Source: Shewanella maritima (lineage in GTDB: Bacteria; Pseudomonadota; Gammaproteobacteria; Enterobacterales; Shewanellaceae). Taken from it: DNA of 64,000 bases. Location of the stretch: the NCBI RefSeq assembly GCF_004295345.1, contig NZ_CP036200.1:1-64000 (forward strand), given 5' to 3'. Positions 8,363 through 14,884 of the stretch are shown here, in pieces. The notes beneath the pieces were generated by a model. That model ran no database searches, was not told where the DNA came from, and saw nothing but the letters and a program-made list of their open reading frames with translations. A program made the position numbers and the translations under genes. Position 1 is the first letter of the stretch, and every line of letters begins with the position of its first letter.

Positions 8363-8550
8363 CAATGCCAAACATGAGCAACTCATCTGCAGCCAGTTCT
8401 GGCACAGGTGATCAGGCTAACAATGCCGCGTTTCAAGGCGGTAACGTCAATTTTGGCGCAGGCAGCGCTGCTAAGGGTATATCACCATGGGCTATCGTAA
8501 TCTTATGCGTGATTGCGGCCGTAGTGCTGATGAAGTCGCCCAAGAAATAG
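8359..8550 (+). CDS. 63-residue single-span membrane protein
   Basis: Gly/Ala/Asn/Ser-rich N-terminal half, then a membrane helix (about 43-58, WAIVILCVIAAVVLM) and a KSPKK tail. Coupled to the preceding 27-residue gene by ATGA overlap. Its last 64 bases also encode the start of the next protein in another frame. Confidence 0.65.
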   Translation: MTMPNMSNSSAASSGTGDQANNAAFQGGNVNFGAGSAAKGISPWAIVILCVIAAVVLMKSPKK

Positions 8551-8885
8551 TTAAGGCCTGGACAACCTTAGCGCCAGCCCTGGGTATCGACTTGCACGAA
8601 ATATCGCAAGAAGTTACCCAGGGTGTGTCGCACCTCTTTTGTTCAGATAACGAGTTTTATTTTGTGTTGCGTAAAGAGTGCCGTGCAACTGGCCCTGAGT
8701 TAGTAATCGTTGCGGCCGCTGGTAAGAACGCGACTAAACACGTTTCTGAAATTCATTTAAAAGCTAAAGCAGACGGTTTTAAATCAGTTCGACTCCATAC
8801 GCTTAAACCCGATGCAATGTTAAGGCTTGGCGCTAAGTCATTAGGCTACGCAAAAGCTGAGACAATACTACGTGCGGAGTTATAA
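8487..8885 (+). CDS. Prophage soluble protein overlapping the previous gene
   Basis: 132 residues, globular, no membrane segment. It opens inside the preceding gene in a different frame (64-bp overlap). The start ATG at 8487 is the first in frame; an internal start is possible because no further ATG occurs early. A stretch KAKADGFKSVRLHTLKPDAMLRLGAKSLGY looks like the end of an alpha/beta fold, but no family is assigned. Confidence 0.6.
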   Translation: MGYRNLMRDCGRSADEVAQEIVKAWTTLAPALGIDLHEISQEVTQGVSHLFCSDNEFYFVLRKECRATGPELVIVAAAGKNATKHVSEIHLKAKADGFKSVRLHTLKPDAMLRLGAKSLGYAKAETILRAEL

Positions 8886-8887
8886 CC

Positions 8888-9745
8888 ATGGGTTCAAGTT
8901 CACGCTCAAATTCAAATCAAAACACCGAGAACAACAGCGAAACGATAGGTATTGGCGGCGAAAACCTCGGCATGATCATTACAGGTGATGGCAACTCCAT
9001 CATCGATGGTGGTGCCTTTGATATTGTCGGCAAGTTAGTCGAGTTATTACCTGGTGTTATCTCAGATTCATTATTCACCGTTGAACAAATCAATGATGGT
9101 GCAGTCGAGCAAAACCAAGCGTTCTTAGAGGCTGGCAGTAACCTATTTAACGAAGTAGGCGCGGCTAACCAAGAAATGATGCGCCTAGGCTACAACTCAC
9201 TAACCGAAACAGGCGAGATTTTATCTGACGGCTTCAACGAGTTAATCGACTCACAATCTGACGGTTTTAGTGACCTAGTAGAAGCACAACAACAAACATC
9301 TAATTCAGCGTTTGAGTTTGGCCGTGCGTTGTTTGGCGACTCAATTGGGTTATCAGAAACCGCTATCCAGGAGAACACTGCTTTAGCTGAACTAGTTGCC
9401 GTATCGATAGCAGATTCATCCGGCCAAATGGCAGAGCTAGCCAGTGAAGCAATGATGGAGAACGCCGACTTATCAACGGCCAGTATCGAAGCCATTGAAC
9501 AAGCCCACGCAAACAACGCTGTATTAGCTGAGCGTGCAATCTCATCTGCAGAAACCGTCACAGGCGACAGTCAAAAGCTACTAACAAGCGGCTTCAATGA
9601 CATGTTAGGGCTGATGGAGCGCTTTAGCCGCAGCGATGGCGCAGCCCTGGCCGATGCCAACAACAAAACAATTCTATATCTAGCGGGTGGCCTTGGCTTA
9701 ACCGTTGTGATCGTCACGTTATTAGCTACCACGAGGGATAAGTAA
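8888..9745 (+). CDS. Elongated helical virion protein with C-terminal anchor
   Basis: 285 residues. A Ser/Asn-rich N-terminus (1-20) and a Gly-rich segment (20-45) are followed by a long stretch (about 60-255) of helical heptad-like repeats rich in Ala, Glu, Asn and Ser. A C-terminal membrane helix (about 262-280, TILYLAGGLGLTVVIVTLLA) ends in TRDK. It resembles a trimeric stalk or penton-associated fibre anchored in the virion membrane. The next start overlaps its stop by one base (TAATG), placing it with the spike gene. Confidence 0.65.
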   Translation: MGSSSRSNSNQNTENNSETIGIGGENLGMIITGDGNSIIDGGAFDIVGKLVELLPGVISDSLFTVEQINDGAVEQNQAFLEAGSNLFNEVGAANQEMMRLGYNSLTETGEILSDGFNELIDSQSDGFSDLVEAQQQTSNSAFEFGRALFGDSIGLSETAIQENTALAELVAVSIADSSGQMAELASEAMMENADLSTASIEAIEQAHANNAVLAERAISSAETVTGDSQKLLTSGFNDMLGLMERFSRSDGAALADANNKTILYLAGGLGLTVVIVTLLATTRDK

Positions 9746-11319
9746 TGTTAATCAAGACATATTTAACGAAAGGCATACCAAACAGCATTGCCCAGGGTGG
9801 TAAGTATTTCTACCTCGTAACAGCTGCAGATGTAGTTGATATTCGTTTTATGAAAGACTCTCAAAGCCTAACAGAGCTGCATACAGAAATGCGCGAGGGC
9901 ATGAGCAATCAATTTGATAAACGTGTTAGCGGTGTGACACTGCAGTCAGAAAGCGATCAGTACGTTGAATTCTGGATTTCCGACACCAAGCTTGATTACT
10001 CAAAACTTGCTGCAGGCGGCGCAGCTGCAAACGTTAACGGCGGCACAGTATTTTGTCCTGCTGGTAAGTCACTTGCTGTACCGTCTGATTTTCGCCGAAA
10101 AGCCATCTCAATTAAGGTCAGCGATACATGCCAGATTGGTGGTTTAGATGTATCAACGTTCAATGGCTTCACGCTAGAGCCAAACGAAAGAATCAAAGCG
10201 GAATCGCGAGGCGATATATGGGTTTACCGTGAGCCTGCCAAAGTTACTGTTACGCAGGGTGCAGCGGAAAAAGCTGCACCACCGTATGACGCATTTGAGT
10301 CAACGCCTAGCGGCCTCGATTTTAGTATTGCGTCAATGTGCCAGATTTTAAACGGCGCTCTTGTGGCTCATAGGTCGTTCACGCCCGTGTATTTGGATGA
10401 TGACGCAACATGGAAGCCGATGACATACAAAAACGAGTCAGTCCACCCTCAAACTACACATAACATAGCTTTTTTTGATGACAACGCGCTGTATGTAACA
10501 AATCAAAACGGTCGAATCTATAAGAGTACTGACGGTAAAGAGTTAGCGCACTTAACCACTGTTAAGTACGGGCAGGACTTGGACGGTAACACTATCAACA
10601 CGTACTTTGGTGGTGACTGTTACATGCAAGTGTTCGATAGTGGTCAACACATTATGTATTCAAATTATGACCGCGTTTACGTTTCAAGAAATGGCGGCGC
10701 ATCTTGGTGGTACACGCCAGTTACACCGCAAAAAGCGTTCAAAGATGTTAAATATACGGCTGACCAAAAAGCGCTCTTAGCATCATTTTATAACTCGGTT
10801 TATCGATTAGACCTAACAAACCCGAGTGCAGAGTGGGAGCAGGTGTTAGACCATGGTAGCAGTATCATTCAAGATGCTCGCCACCTTGCGATTGCTGGTA
10901 ATTACATTTTTAAAGCCTATTACAGCCACAGCGATTCCCGATACCACGTGGTAGCGTCGGCAGATAATGGGCTGACATGGTCAGAGATTGATTCGGGCTC
11001 AAGCGATAAAATGAAAAGTTGTATCGGTGTTATGGCATTTGGCTCCTCAATCATATTCCAAGGTAAAAACGCAATTGGTGTAATTAACGATGTTACGAGT
11101 AGTTTAAACATCAATTGGTTTGAGTCAGGTCTAGCGCTAGCCGATGCAAGCGCAGACTTCGCATCAGCCATGTATTACGACCCTGCTGACGAAACTGTAA
11201 ATGTTTTTCAAGCTGGCGCAGGCTCAACGCCAGCAACAACAGTTATCAGTTATCCGATTGCTGTAACCGCGGGTTATTTGGACGGGGTAACGTTGTCCTG
11301 GCTTGCGGAGATTGACTAA
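9745..11319 (+). CDS. Receptor-binding spike-like protein with Asp-box propeller
   Basis: 524 residues, the largest prophage protein. The N-terminal ~170 residues are beta-rich and probably bind the virion. Residues about 200-520 have recurring blades with Asp-box type motifs, SRNGGASWW near 312 and SADNGLTW near 403, characteristic of sialidase/BNR beta-propellers. No catalytic sialidase Arg triad is evident, so glycan binding rather than hydrolysis is inferred. It would fill the role of PM2 spike P1. Same operon as the preceding stalk-like protein. Confidence 0.7.
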   Translation: MLIKTYLTKGIPNSIAQGGKYFYLVTAADVVDIRFMKDSQSLTELHTEMREGMSNQFDKRVSGVTLQSESDQYVEFWISDTKLDYSKLAAGGAAANVNGGTVFCPAGKSLAVPSDFRRKAISIKVSDTCQIGGLDVSTFNGFTLEPNERIKAESRGDIWVYREPAKVTVTQGAAEKAAPPYDAFESTPSGLDFSIASMCQILNGALVAHRSFTPVYLDDDATWKPMTYKNESVHPQTTHNIAFFDDNALYVTNQNGRIYKSTDGKELAHLTTVKYGQDLDGNTINTYFGGDCYMQVFDSGQHIMYSNYDRVYVSRNGGASWWYTPVTPQKAFKDVKYTADQKALLASFYNSVYRLDLTNPSAEWEQVLDHGSSIIQDARHLAIAGNYIFKAYYSHSDSRYHVVASADNGLTWSEIDSGSSDKMKSCIGVMAFGSSIIFQGKNAIGVINDVTSSLNINWFESGLALADASADFASAMYYDPADETVNVFQAGAGSTPATTVISYPIAVTAGYLDGVTLSWLAEID

Positions 11320-11945
11320 TGCGCTCTGTTATCCTGGCTGTATCACTGTTATCAATCGGCGCCTGGTTGTTCGTACGAACAACCAGGCAAGACGTACAAA
11401 CACAGCCAAGCCAGGGCAACACAACTACACCAGGACCAACTTCCCAACCGGAACAATCTAACCTTGATTACTTAAACTTTGACTTTTGGTCGATACTGTC
11501 GGGAGACAGCAACATGAAAAACGCAGATCCATACAAAAAAGAGCAGGGGAACCCTGTCCCACGTGGCATAGGCAACAACAACCCGCTAAACATTGAAGCT
11601 AACTCAATCGAATGGCGCGGCAAAATTGGCAGCGATGGCCGTTTTATTGTCTTTGATACCGTTCATAACGGCATTCGCGCTGCAGCTCGTATCCTAAAAA
11701 CCTATCGTGATAAGTACCGCTTAAACACAGTTGCAGGTGTTGTTAACCGCTGGGCGCCACCAATTGAGAACCCAACCGATAAATATATCGCGTTCGTGGC
11801 CAACAAAGCAGGCGTAACAGTTAACCAGGTATTAAGTGCTGATGATTATCCAAACGTTATCGCAGCAATGATCCACTTTGAAAATGGGTACAATCCGTAT
11901 GAGCAAAGCACAATTCAAGCTGCCACCGCTGACGGTATGGCATAG
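11319..11945 (+). CDS. Virion-associated peptidoglycan hydrolase-like protein
   Basis: 208 residues. An N-terminal membrane helix (about 2-18) is followed by a Pro/Gln/Thr linker (20-50). From about residue 80 there is a domain beginning GIGNNNPLNIE and containing FDTVHNGIRAAARILKTY, NTVAGVVNRWAPP and ENPTDKYIAFVA. That pattern is seen in structural lysozyme/transglycosylase-like proteins of phages. It would open the murein during entry. Catalytic residues cannot be assigned with certainty. It overlaps the next gene. Confidence 0.75.
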   Translation: MRSVILAVSLLSIGAWLFVRTTRQDVQTQPSQGNTTTPGPTSQPEQSNLDYLNFDFWSILSGDSNMKNADPYKKEQGNPVPRGIGNNNPLNIEANSIEWRGKIGSDGRFIVFDTVHNGIRAAARILKTYRDKYRLNTVAGVVNRWAPPIENPTDKYIAFVANKAGVTVNQVLSADDYPNVIAAMIHFENGYNPYEQSTIQAATADGMA

Positions 11946-12276
11946 CACCTTTATCGCTGCAGCTGCTATTTACATTGTGTATATGGCATCAAAAGCCTTT
12001 GCGCGAATGGATAGCACTGCCAACGCAATAACCGCGCCTGCAGGAAGTCTAATCTCTGACGTTACAGCCTGGGCTAACGGAAACCACCGTATTGAGTTCA
12101 CGCCATTAGTCATACAGCCACACTATCTAAATGCTAATTACGTGATTTCAGATCAAGCCTGGGAAGTATTGACCAGGAACCCGCAATACAAGCAGTTAAT
12201 GTACGGCTTATTTGATAACCGGGTATTAAAACCACAATACCGGCATTTAGTCGGCCAACAGATAACGGGGCTTTGA
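11899..12276 (+). CDS. Prophage membrane protein, unknown
   Basis: About 125 residues from the ATG at 11899; a TTG at 11878 in the same frame is less likely. One hydrophobic segment (about 14-34, TFIAAAAIYIVYMASKAFA) and a soluble C-terminal region follow. It overlaps the lysin gene by 47 bp and is 1 bp from the holin gene, which suggests a role in entry or lysis. Confidence 0.65.
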   Translation: MSKAQFKLPPLTVWHSTFIAAAAIYIVYMASKAFARMDSTANAITAPAGSLISDVTAWANGNHRIEFTPLVIQPHYLNANYVISDQAWEVLTRNPQYKQLMYGLFDNRVLKPQYRHLVGQQITGL

Positions 12277-12277
12277 T

Positions 12278-12757
12278 ATGACTTGGCTAAAATCAATCTT
12301 TAGCTTTCTAACCGACCCGATAGCCGACCTAACAGGCGGCTATCGAGAGCGTAAACGTATCGCTGCAGAAAGCACTGCAGCAATCGCAACTGCAGAAGTT
12401 AATCTAAAACTAGCAGAGCTAAACGCCAAAACTCGCCAGCTCGAGCTAAAGCAAGCGCAGGACTTTGATTACGATATGCAAGTACTGCAGAACCGCCGCG
12501 AATCCTCAATGGATGAGATTATTATCGGTGTATTCCTGTGCTTGTTCTTAATGCACTTTGTGCCAGCACTGCAGCCATACATGCACAAAGGCTGGGCGGC
12601 TATGGGGTATGACGGTGCGCCCTGGTACTTTGAATTTGTGATCGTAGGTATCGCAGTAAGCACACTTGGCCTGATGCGATTGTTTAGAGCATTCTGGCAC
12701 CAAAAACAAATAAAAAGAGGGCGGTTAGATGGACATAGCACTACTAGCGACACTTAA
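12278..12757 (+). CDS. Holin of the 3-TM (GTA-type) family
   Basis: 159 residues. An N-terminal amphipathic coiled-coil (about 25-80, Glu/Ala/Lys-rich) is followed by a hydrophobic region. It holds two to three membrane helices (about 87-105, 118-140) separated by a short loop with GYDGAPWYFEF, then a basic tail. This layout matches the holin of 3 TMs family found in gene-transfer agents and phages. Expected to permeabilise the inner membrane at lysis. Confidence 0.75.
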   Translation: MTWLKSIFSFLTDPIADLTGGYRERKRIAAESTAAIATAEVNLKLAELNAKTRQLELKQAQDFDYDMQVLQNRRESSMDEIIIGVFLCLFLMHFVPALQPYMHKGWAAMGYDGAPWYFEFVIVGIAVSTLGLMRLFRAFWHQKQIKRGRLDGHSTTSDT

Positions 12758-12914
12758 ATCATTGGGCTTAGACTTATCAAGCGTGGCCGTTGTGCTGTTG
12801 CTATGGCGCATTAGCAGCCTGATTAACGAACAAAAGACCTATTTCACAGGCTTAATACACGAACTTGATAAACGGATCACTATAGTGGAGGCTAAAAAAG
12901 ATGATACCAACTGA
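12729..12914 (+). CDS. 61-residue membrane protein
   Basis: One hydrophobic segment near the N-terminus (about 8-26) and a charged C-terminal helix. It overlaps both the holin gene (29 bp) and the next gene (14 bp). Possibly a lysis accessory such as an antiholin or spanin-like partner; that is inference from position. Confidence 0.55.
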   Translation: MDIALLATLKSLGLDLSSVAVVLLLWRISSLINEQKTYFTGLIHELDKRITIVEAKKDDTN

Positions 12915-13038
12915 CTTTGCAGTAGACGTAAGAACCCCAGACCCCGTAGTTATCAAAGTGCAGCCAAGCAACACACTGATATTTATCCTGGGTGCATTAG
13001 TCCTGGTCTTGGCCGGATGGGTAAAAAGACGTAACTAA
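12901..13038 (+). CDS. 45-residue single-span membrane protein
   Basis: Starts at the ATG overlapping the end of the previous gene. One hydrophobic helix (NTLIFILGALVLVLAG) is followed by WVKRRN. Last gene of the late operon. Supported by tight overlap and composition only. Confidence 0.55.
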   Translation: MIPTDFAVDVRTPDPVVIKVQPSNTLIFILGALVLVLAGWVKRRN

Positions 13039-13077
13039 TCACGTTAGTACGTCAAAATTTACGTTAGTTAAGCTGTT

Positions 13078-13121
13078 AAGCCGCTATATAGTAGCGGCTT
13101 AATCATATGTGATATGATTAA
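13078..13121. promoter_or_regulatory. Hairpin and toxin-antitoxin operator
   Basis: AAGCCGCTA/TAGCGGCTT forms a perfect hairpin at about 13078-13100. Next to it a perfect palindrome occupies 13099-13121, with arms TTAATCATAT and ATATGATTAA around GTG. It lies upstream of the antitoxin gene and is the expected autoregulatory site of the toxin-antitoxin pair. Confidence 0.6.
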
Positions 13122-13150
13122 GACAAGACCCTGATTTATAGGCCGGAACA

Positions 13151-13348
13151 ATGAAAGCGAGACAACTAACCCCAGAGCAAGCACTTAGAGTGACCAAATC
13201 GATCTCTAACGGAAAACAACGCTCACAGCTTAATATCTCAGACTTTGATAAGAACTTTAGCTTTGCAACAGAAAGCGAAGTGAAAACTCAATCTGGGCGT
13301 ATTCGCACCCAGTTCAACAAAACCATCAAAGAGCTAGCGCACCGTTGA
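13151..13348 (+). CDS. Putative antitoxin of a Doc-type module
   Basis: 65 residues, basic, without a recognised Phd domain. It begins with MKARQLTPEQALRVTKSI and ends in a helix (KTIKELAHR). It overlaps the Doc gene by 4 bp (TTGA). Identity as antitoxin is inferred from its position directly upstream of doc and from its size. Confidence 0.65.
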   Translation: MKARQLTPEQALRVTKSISNGKQRSQLNISDFDKNFSFATESEVKTQSGRIRTQFNKTIKELAHR

Positions 13349-13821
13349 AGCTACTTAGCCCAGAGCAGGTAGCTCAAATCCATGACGACTTAATGGAAAC
13401 AGAGCAGGGGCTTAAAGCCCGTTATTCGCTTGATAAAATTGAGTCAGTAGTTAGCCGCATTCAACACCGTATTTATTACGATGACGAATTTACGCCTGAT
13501 GTGTTCAATATTGCCGCCTTGTATGCAGAGGCTATCGCCGTTGGCCATGCGTTCCCAGATGGTAATAAGCGGACTGCATTTGTAGCTTCACTGACGATTC
13601 TGTCGTTAAACCATGTCTACCCAGATACATTAACAGGCATGATTGACCACTTTAAAGAGTCTGAGGAAGTCAGGTACCCAACAGAATTATTGGTACTCGT
13701 TGCAGAGAAGAAGATCACCCACAAAGAGTTGGCTAATGTGTACTTGGCTATATTCGGTATAACAACGCTTGGGTTAGGCGTGGTTAAGCTAGTTGATATT
13801 ATTAAAAAGCTCATCAATTAA
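13345..13821 (+). CDS. doc: Doc-like (Fic family) toxin
   Basis: 158 residues. The Doc/Fic signature HAFPDGNKRT is at residues 68-77, with H68, D72, N74, K75 and R76 in place. Family members phosphorylate EF-Tu (Doc) or AMPylate targets, halting translation. The start is a TTG that overlaps the antitoxin stop. Length exceeds classical Doc (about 126 aa) because of a C-terminal extension with a membrane-helix-like segment (about 133-150, VYLAIFGITTLGLGVVKLV). In an element without integrase it probably stabilises maintenance. A terminator follows. Confidence 0.85.
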   Translation: MKLLSPEQVAQIHDDLMETEQGLKARYSLDKIESVVSRIQHRIYYDDEFTPDVFNIAALYAEAIAVGHAFPDGNKRTAFVASLTILSLNHVYPDTLTGMIDHFKESEEVRYPTELLVLVAEKKITHKELANVYLAIFGITTLGLGVVKLVDIIKKLIN

Positions 13822-13845
13822 GCCGCTAACCAGCGGCTTTTTTAT
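13821..13845 (+). terminator. Terminator after doc
   Basis: AGCCGCT (13821-13827) pairs with AGCGGCT (13832-13838) over a 4-base loop, followed by TTTTTTATT. Confidence 0.85.
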
Positions 13846-14261
13846 TATTTACGGTGTAGCTTCTTCACGAACGCGGGTTCACGGTCACGCCAGGGCTTAA
13901 AATTGCGGGGCTGATTAACCAGTCGTTCAGCGATTGGATCGTGTCCTGCAGCTTCACTTAAATGTTCAATTTCCCAGGGCTGCAGCACGTAGCCCGATTT
14001 AGTCACCAAACGGCCATTAAAAATAAAGTAGCCGTTCCACGCTTCATTACATGGCATGAAACCCGAAGCAGCAATATCTAACAAACGTAAGGCTGTCTTG
14101 TTAGTGGGTTTTCCTTCATTGATCCAACGGTAAGCTGTTGACTTATCAACATCGAAAAAGTCGCATATAGCGCGGTGGTCATTGTTAAACAGGGTTTGGA
14201 ATTTGTCTTTGTGGTTGCACAGATACAGGTAGTTGTGCGCGTTTCTGTAATACATCTGCAT
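13845..14261 (-). CDS. Phage regulatory protein, DUF3653-like
   Basis: About 138 residues from the ATG at 14261, which has AAGGA 10 bases upstream; in-frame starts at 14294 (ATG) and 14300 (TTG) are possible. An N-terminal HTH-like region (ICDFFDVDKSTAYRWINEGKP) is followed by a conserved-looking block: AWNGYFIFNGRLVTKSGYVLQPWEIEHL. This combination is typical of DUF3653 phage proteins seen beside filamentous and other small phages in Vibrio and relatives. Probably a transcriptional regulator. It faces the toxin module convergently. Confidence 0.7.
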   Translation of the reverse strand: MQMYYRNAHNYLYLCNHKDKFQTLFNNDHRAICDFFDVDKSTAYRWINEGKPTNKTALRLLDIAASGFMPCNEAWNGYFIFNGRLVTKSGYVLQPWEIEHLSEAAGHDPIAERLVNQPRNFKPWRDREPAFVKKLHRK

Positions 14262-14300
14262 TTTTTTAATATCCTTATTATATTGTTTTCGCATAACCAA

Positions 14301-14482
14301 GCGAAAAACAGCAGCAGGAGGTTATAACAAGGTGACTAGCATTAAATGTGGTTTTTAAGGCTTTTGTAGTGAGTTTTACAGAACGCTTATATAAATAAAT
14401 ATTTGGTGCTAACATGGCGCTGTATAAGGACTTTAGAAAACAGGTTTGTAAGTTATTGAATGTCAAGAATATTAAATATTGT
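14301..14482. other. AT-rich end of the prophage, no gene seen
   Basis: Short AT-rich tract upstream of the DUF3653-like gene and up to the dif site. It should contain the leftward promoter of that gene and the phage-side attachment arm. No gene recognised. Confidence 0.5.
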
Positions 14483-14510
14483 ATTTAACATAATATACAT
14501 TGTGCGCAGT
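14483..14510 (+). other. Full dif site (XerCD recombination site)
   Basis: XerD arm ATTTAACATAA (14483-14493), 6-bp centre TATACA (14494-14499), XerC arm TTGTGCGCAGT (14500-14510). Read on the minus strand it aligns closely with E. coli dif: identical XerD arm, identical centre and a closely matching XerC arm. It is the only site in the window with a canonical 6-bp centre and two full arms. The left arm should come from the icosahedral prophage and the right arm from the first inovirus, regenerating a functional site for chromosome dimer resolution and further integrations. Confidence 0.92.
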
Positions 14511-14759
14511 TTTATATTGGCGCCAAAACAACAAAACCCATCATTAGATGGGTTCTGAAGAGATCTTTAGTTTGACGAGCTGCATTGTTTACGCCAGTGA
14601 CAAGGTTCTATGCCTACCATTCCATTTAAGTCAGTTACCATATACAGCTATAAGGCACTTAACCGATTCGCCCAGGTCATTTAGTTTAGCGACTCCGTAT
14701 TGGTCAATTACAGTAGATCAGACAAAATAAATAATGTCAACGAATAAACATAAATTTCA
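14500..14759. repeat. 260-bp segment bounded by two dif-like sites (copy 1)
   Basis: The stretch begins with the XerC arm of dif (14500) and ends where a second dif-like site supplies another identical XerC arm (14760). Apart from the terminator hairpin I see no gene. It is present at the left end of all five copies and absent from the satellites. Confidence 0.7.
14526..14554 (-). terminator. Terminator downstream of the Zot operon
   Basis: AACCCATC (14535-14542) pairs with GATGGGTT (14547-14554) over ATTA. Read leftward it is followed by TTTTGTTGTTTT. Recurs in each copy. Confidence 0.75.
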
Positions 14760-14770
14760 TTGTGCGCAGT
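14743..14770 (+). other. Second dif-like site inside the inovirus (copy 1)
   Basis: XerD-like arm AATAAACATAA (9 of 11 match to dif), 6-bp spacer ATTTCA, XerC arm TTGTGCGCAGT (11 of 11). Equivalent sites lie at 21555, 28367, 35179 and 41986. Confidence 0.7.
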
Positions 14771-14883
14771 TAGCTCAATAAGTACTTGATACAACACGCT
14801 AGCAATAACAGCTTAAGCAAGATACTTACAAGCAGCTCTACAGCCTCTAGCGATAAACGTAAACCAGTGTCTTTGTTAGGCAT
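14770..14883 (-). CDS. 37-residue membrane peptide after Zot
   Basis: Start ATG is 1 base past the Zot stop codon (TGA-AT-ATG layout). The product begins MPNKDTGLRL and has one long Leu/Val-rich helix (LLVSILLKLLLLACC). Its stop codon lies at the edge of the second dif-like XerC arm. Tight coupling to zot supports expression; function unknown. Confidence 0.55.
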   Translation of the reverse strand: MPNKDTGLRLSLEAVELLVSILLKLLLLACCIKYLLS

Positions 14884-14884
14884 A

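Larger units (their letters stand above)
2583..14499 (+). mobile_element. Corticovirus/autolykivirus-like tailless icosahedral prophage integrated at dif
   Basis: About 11.9 kb between two copies of the 17-bp XerD-arm-plus-centre of dif. Contents are a CI/Cro-like repressor, a replication module with repeats and a DnaA box, a P9-type packaging ATPase followed by a P2-type (double jelly-roll) capsid protein, several one-helix membrane proteins as in internal-membrane phages, a spike-like protein, a virion lysin, a 3-TM holin, a toxin-antitoxin pair and a distal regulator. No integrase or transposase gene is visible. Size and gene complement resemble PM2 (about 10 kb) and autolykiviruses. Family assignment is from motifs and gene order, not a database search. 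Confidence 0.85.

Noticed and set aside
9190..9561. A 123-codon leftward frame inside the helical virion protein gene
   Set aside because: Mirror of a strongly coding Ala/Ser/Glu-rich gene on the other strand; no ribosome site or partner gene.
14548..14730. A 60-codon rightward open frame present in all five inovirus copies
   Set aside because: No ribosome site, unusual composition, opposite to the structural operon, and its repetition only reflects the copies. I list the region as non-coding.
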